In this document: piece after piece, positions 5,624 through 6,221 of the stretch
Layout of the letters: each line of letters begins with the position of its first letter
Position numbering within the stretch: position 1 is the first letter of the stretch
NCBI GenBank assembly: GCA_034439955.1
Contig: JAWXBJ010000153.1
Span: forward strand, 1-6,221
Direction: 5' to 3'
DNA from: UBA7672 sp034439955
GTDB lineage: Bacteria > Pseudomonadota > Alphaproteobacteria > Caulobacterales > Hyphomonadaceae
DNA length: 6,221 nt
The notes under the pieces: model-generated
What the model saw: the letters and a program-made list of their open reading frames with translations, nothing else
Databases searched by the model: none
Told to the model about the DNA's origin: nothing
Made by a program: the position numbers and the translations under genes

Positions 5624-6221
5624 CTACCCCTCCACCTCGGCGCGCATCACCTCGTCCTTGACGGCGATGACCCCACTTGTCTTGTGAGGAGATGGCGTAG
5701 CGGTCCCGGCCGCCCAGATCACGACCGACTCCGTCTCGTCCGGACCAAAGCCGATTTCGTCGGCGTCATAAGGCAGGTGGGCGGCGTACCAGCGGCTGAA
5801 GCCGGGATCGTTGTCGAACACGAGACCCTGGACCGGATTCTCGTAGACCACGAAGATGCGGCGCCCGGGCGCCATCTGTTTCTGGATGTGCGCCAGCAAC
5901 TGTTCCATGGGTCCGCGCCCGAAAGGGTTGGCGAGAAAATAAACGATATCGCCTTCAGGGGCCTCGGGGGCGGTGGCGTCGGCCCTCAGCACGCGCCATT
6001 CTGGACTGTTGGGATGGCTGCGCCGGACGATCGCCGCATTGGCCAGCGCCGTTGCGACAAGACTGGCATTCATCTCGAGCCCGATGATGGCGCGGAACGG
6101 AAACTCCAGCGCCACCGCCATGGCCCGGCCCTTACCGCAGCCAAGGTCGATAAAGCTGGCCCGGTCGAGGTCGGTCAGCGTTCCAAGCGCGGTTCTCACC
6201 GTGGACGGCACGCATCCGCCA
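5624..6221 (-). CDS. class I SAM-dependent methyltransferase, 5' end outside the window
   Basis: 198 residues are visible and the frame stays open to the right edge, so the N-terminus is missing. A GTG at 6211 could serve as a start, but the sequence before it is in frame, and proteins of this kind usually have more sequence ahead of motif I. Counting from 6211: motif I FIDLGCGKGR (20-29), the acidic residue of motif II in GLEM (Glu46), RADAT (77-81, likely adenine-contacting Asp78), DIVYFLANPF (88-97) as motif IV and FVVYENPV (120-127) as motif V. The substrate is unknown. It is transcribed toward chpT, but about 205 bp including the repeat separates them, so it is probably a separate transcription unit. 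Confidence 0.82.
   Translation of the reverse strand, partial: GGCVPSTVRTALGTLTDLDRASFIDLGCGKGRAMAVALEFPFRAIIGLEMNASLVATALANAAIVRRSHPNSPEWRVLRADATAPEAPEGDIVYFLANPFGRGPMEQLLAHIQKQMAPGRRIFVVYENPVQGLVFDNDPGFSRWYAAHLPYDADEIGFGPDETESVVIWAAGTATPSPHKTSGVIAVKDEVMRAEVEG

Overview
The window looks like chromosomal DNA of an alphaproteobacterium, most likely of the Caulobacterales/Hyphomonadaceae type. The case rests on an unmistakable CtrA cell-cycle regulator, a ChpT histidine phosphotransferase in the same 6.2 kb, a cluster of GANTC (CcrM methylation) sites in front of ctrA, G+C-rich coding DNA, and intergenic repeats starting CTAGAGC of a style common in this class. No phage genes, transposase, CRISPR array, tRNA or rRNA are visible.

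Layout: 1-200 is the ctrA control region, relatively A+T-rich, with five GANTC sites and several TTAA half-sites. ctrA (201-902, +) is the only plus-strand gene and ends in a good intrinsic terminator (934-967). All other genes are on the minus strand. Facing ctrA is a DUF4112 membrane-associated protein (1102-1482), preceded on its own strand by a predicted lipoprotein of the Ca2+-dependent PI-PLC-like family (1679-2896) and a small antibiotic-biosynthesis-monooxygenase (ABM) fold protein (2998-3306). Next comes a signalling operon read chpT (4772-5416) -> cheY-like receiver (4311-4676) -> cheR (3461-4288). A class I SAM-dependent methyltransferase (5624-6221) runs off the right edge.

How the genes work together: in Caulobacter, ChpT passes phosphate from the hybrid kinase CckA to CtrA and to CpdR, so this window holds both the phosphotransferase and its main client. 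CcrM/GcrA control of ctrA through GANTC and autoregulation by CtrA fit the upstream region. The CheY-like protein and CheR sit in the chpT operon without cheA, cheW, cheB or a receptor nearby, so a role for this receiver as another ChpT partner, or in linking cell cycle to motility, is an inference worth testing.

The least expected structural feature is a pair of diverged copies of one ~107-bp intergenic repeat in inverted orientation (3336-3441 and 5458-5566), one on each side of the chpT-cheY-cheR operon. I did not find a clearly unprecedented system; the points of most interest are the GANTC cluster, the repeat-bracketed operon, and the ctrA-chpT linkage.
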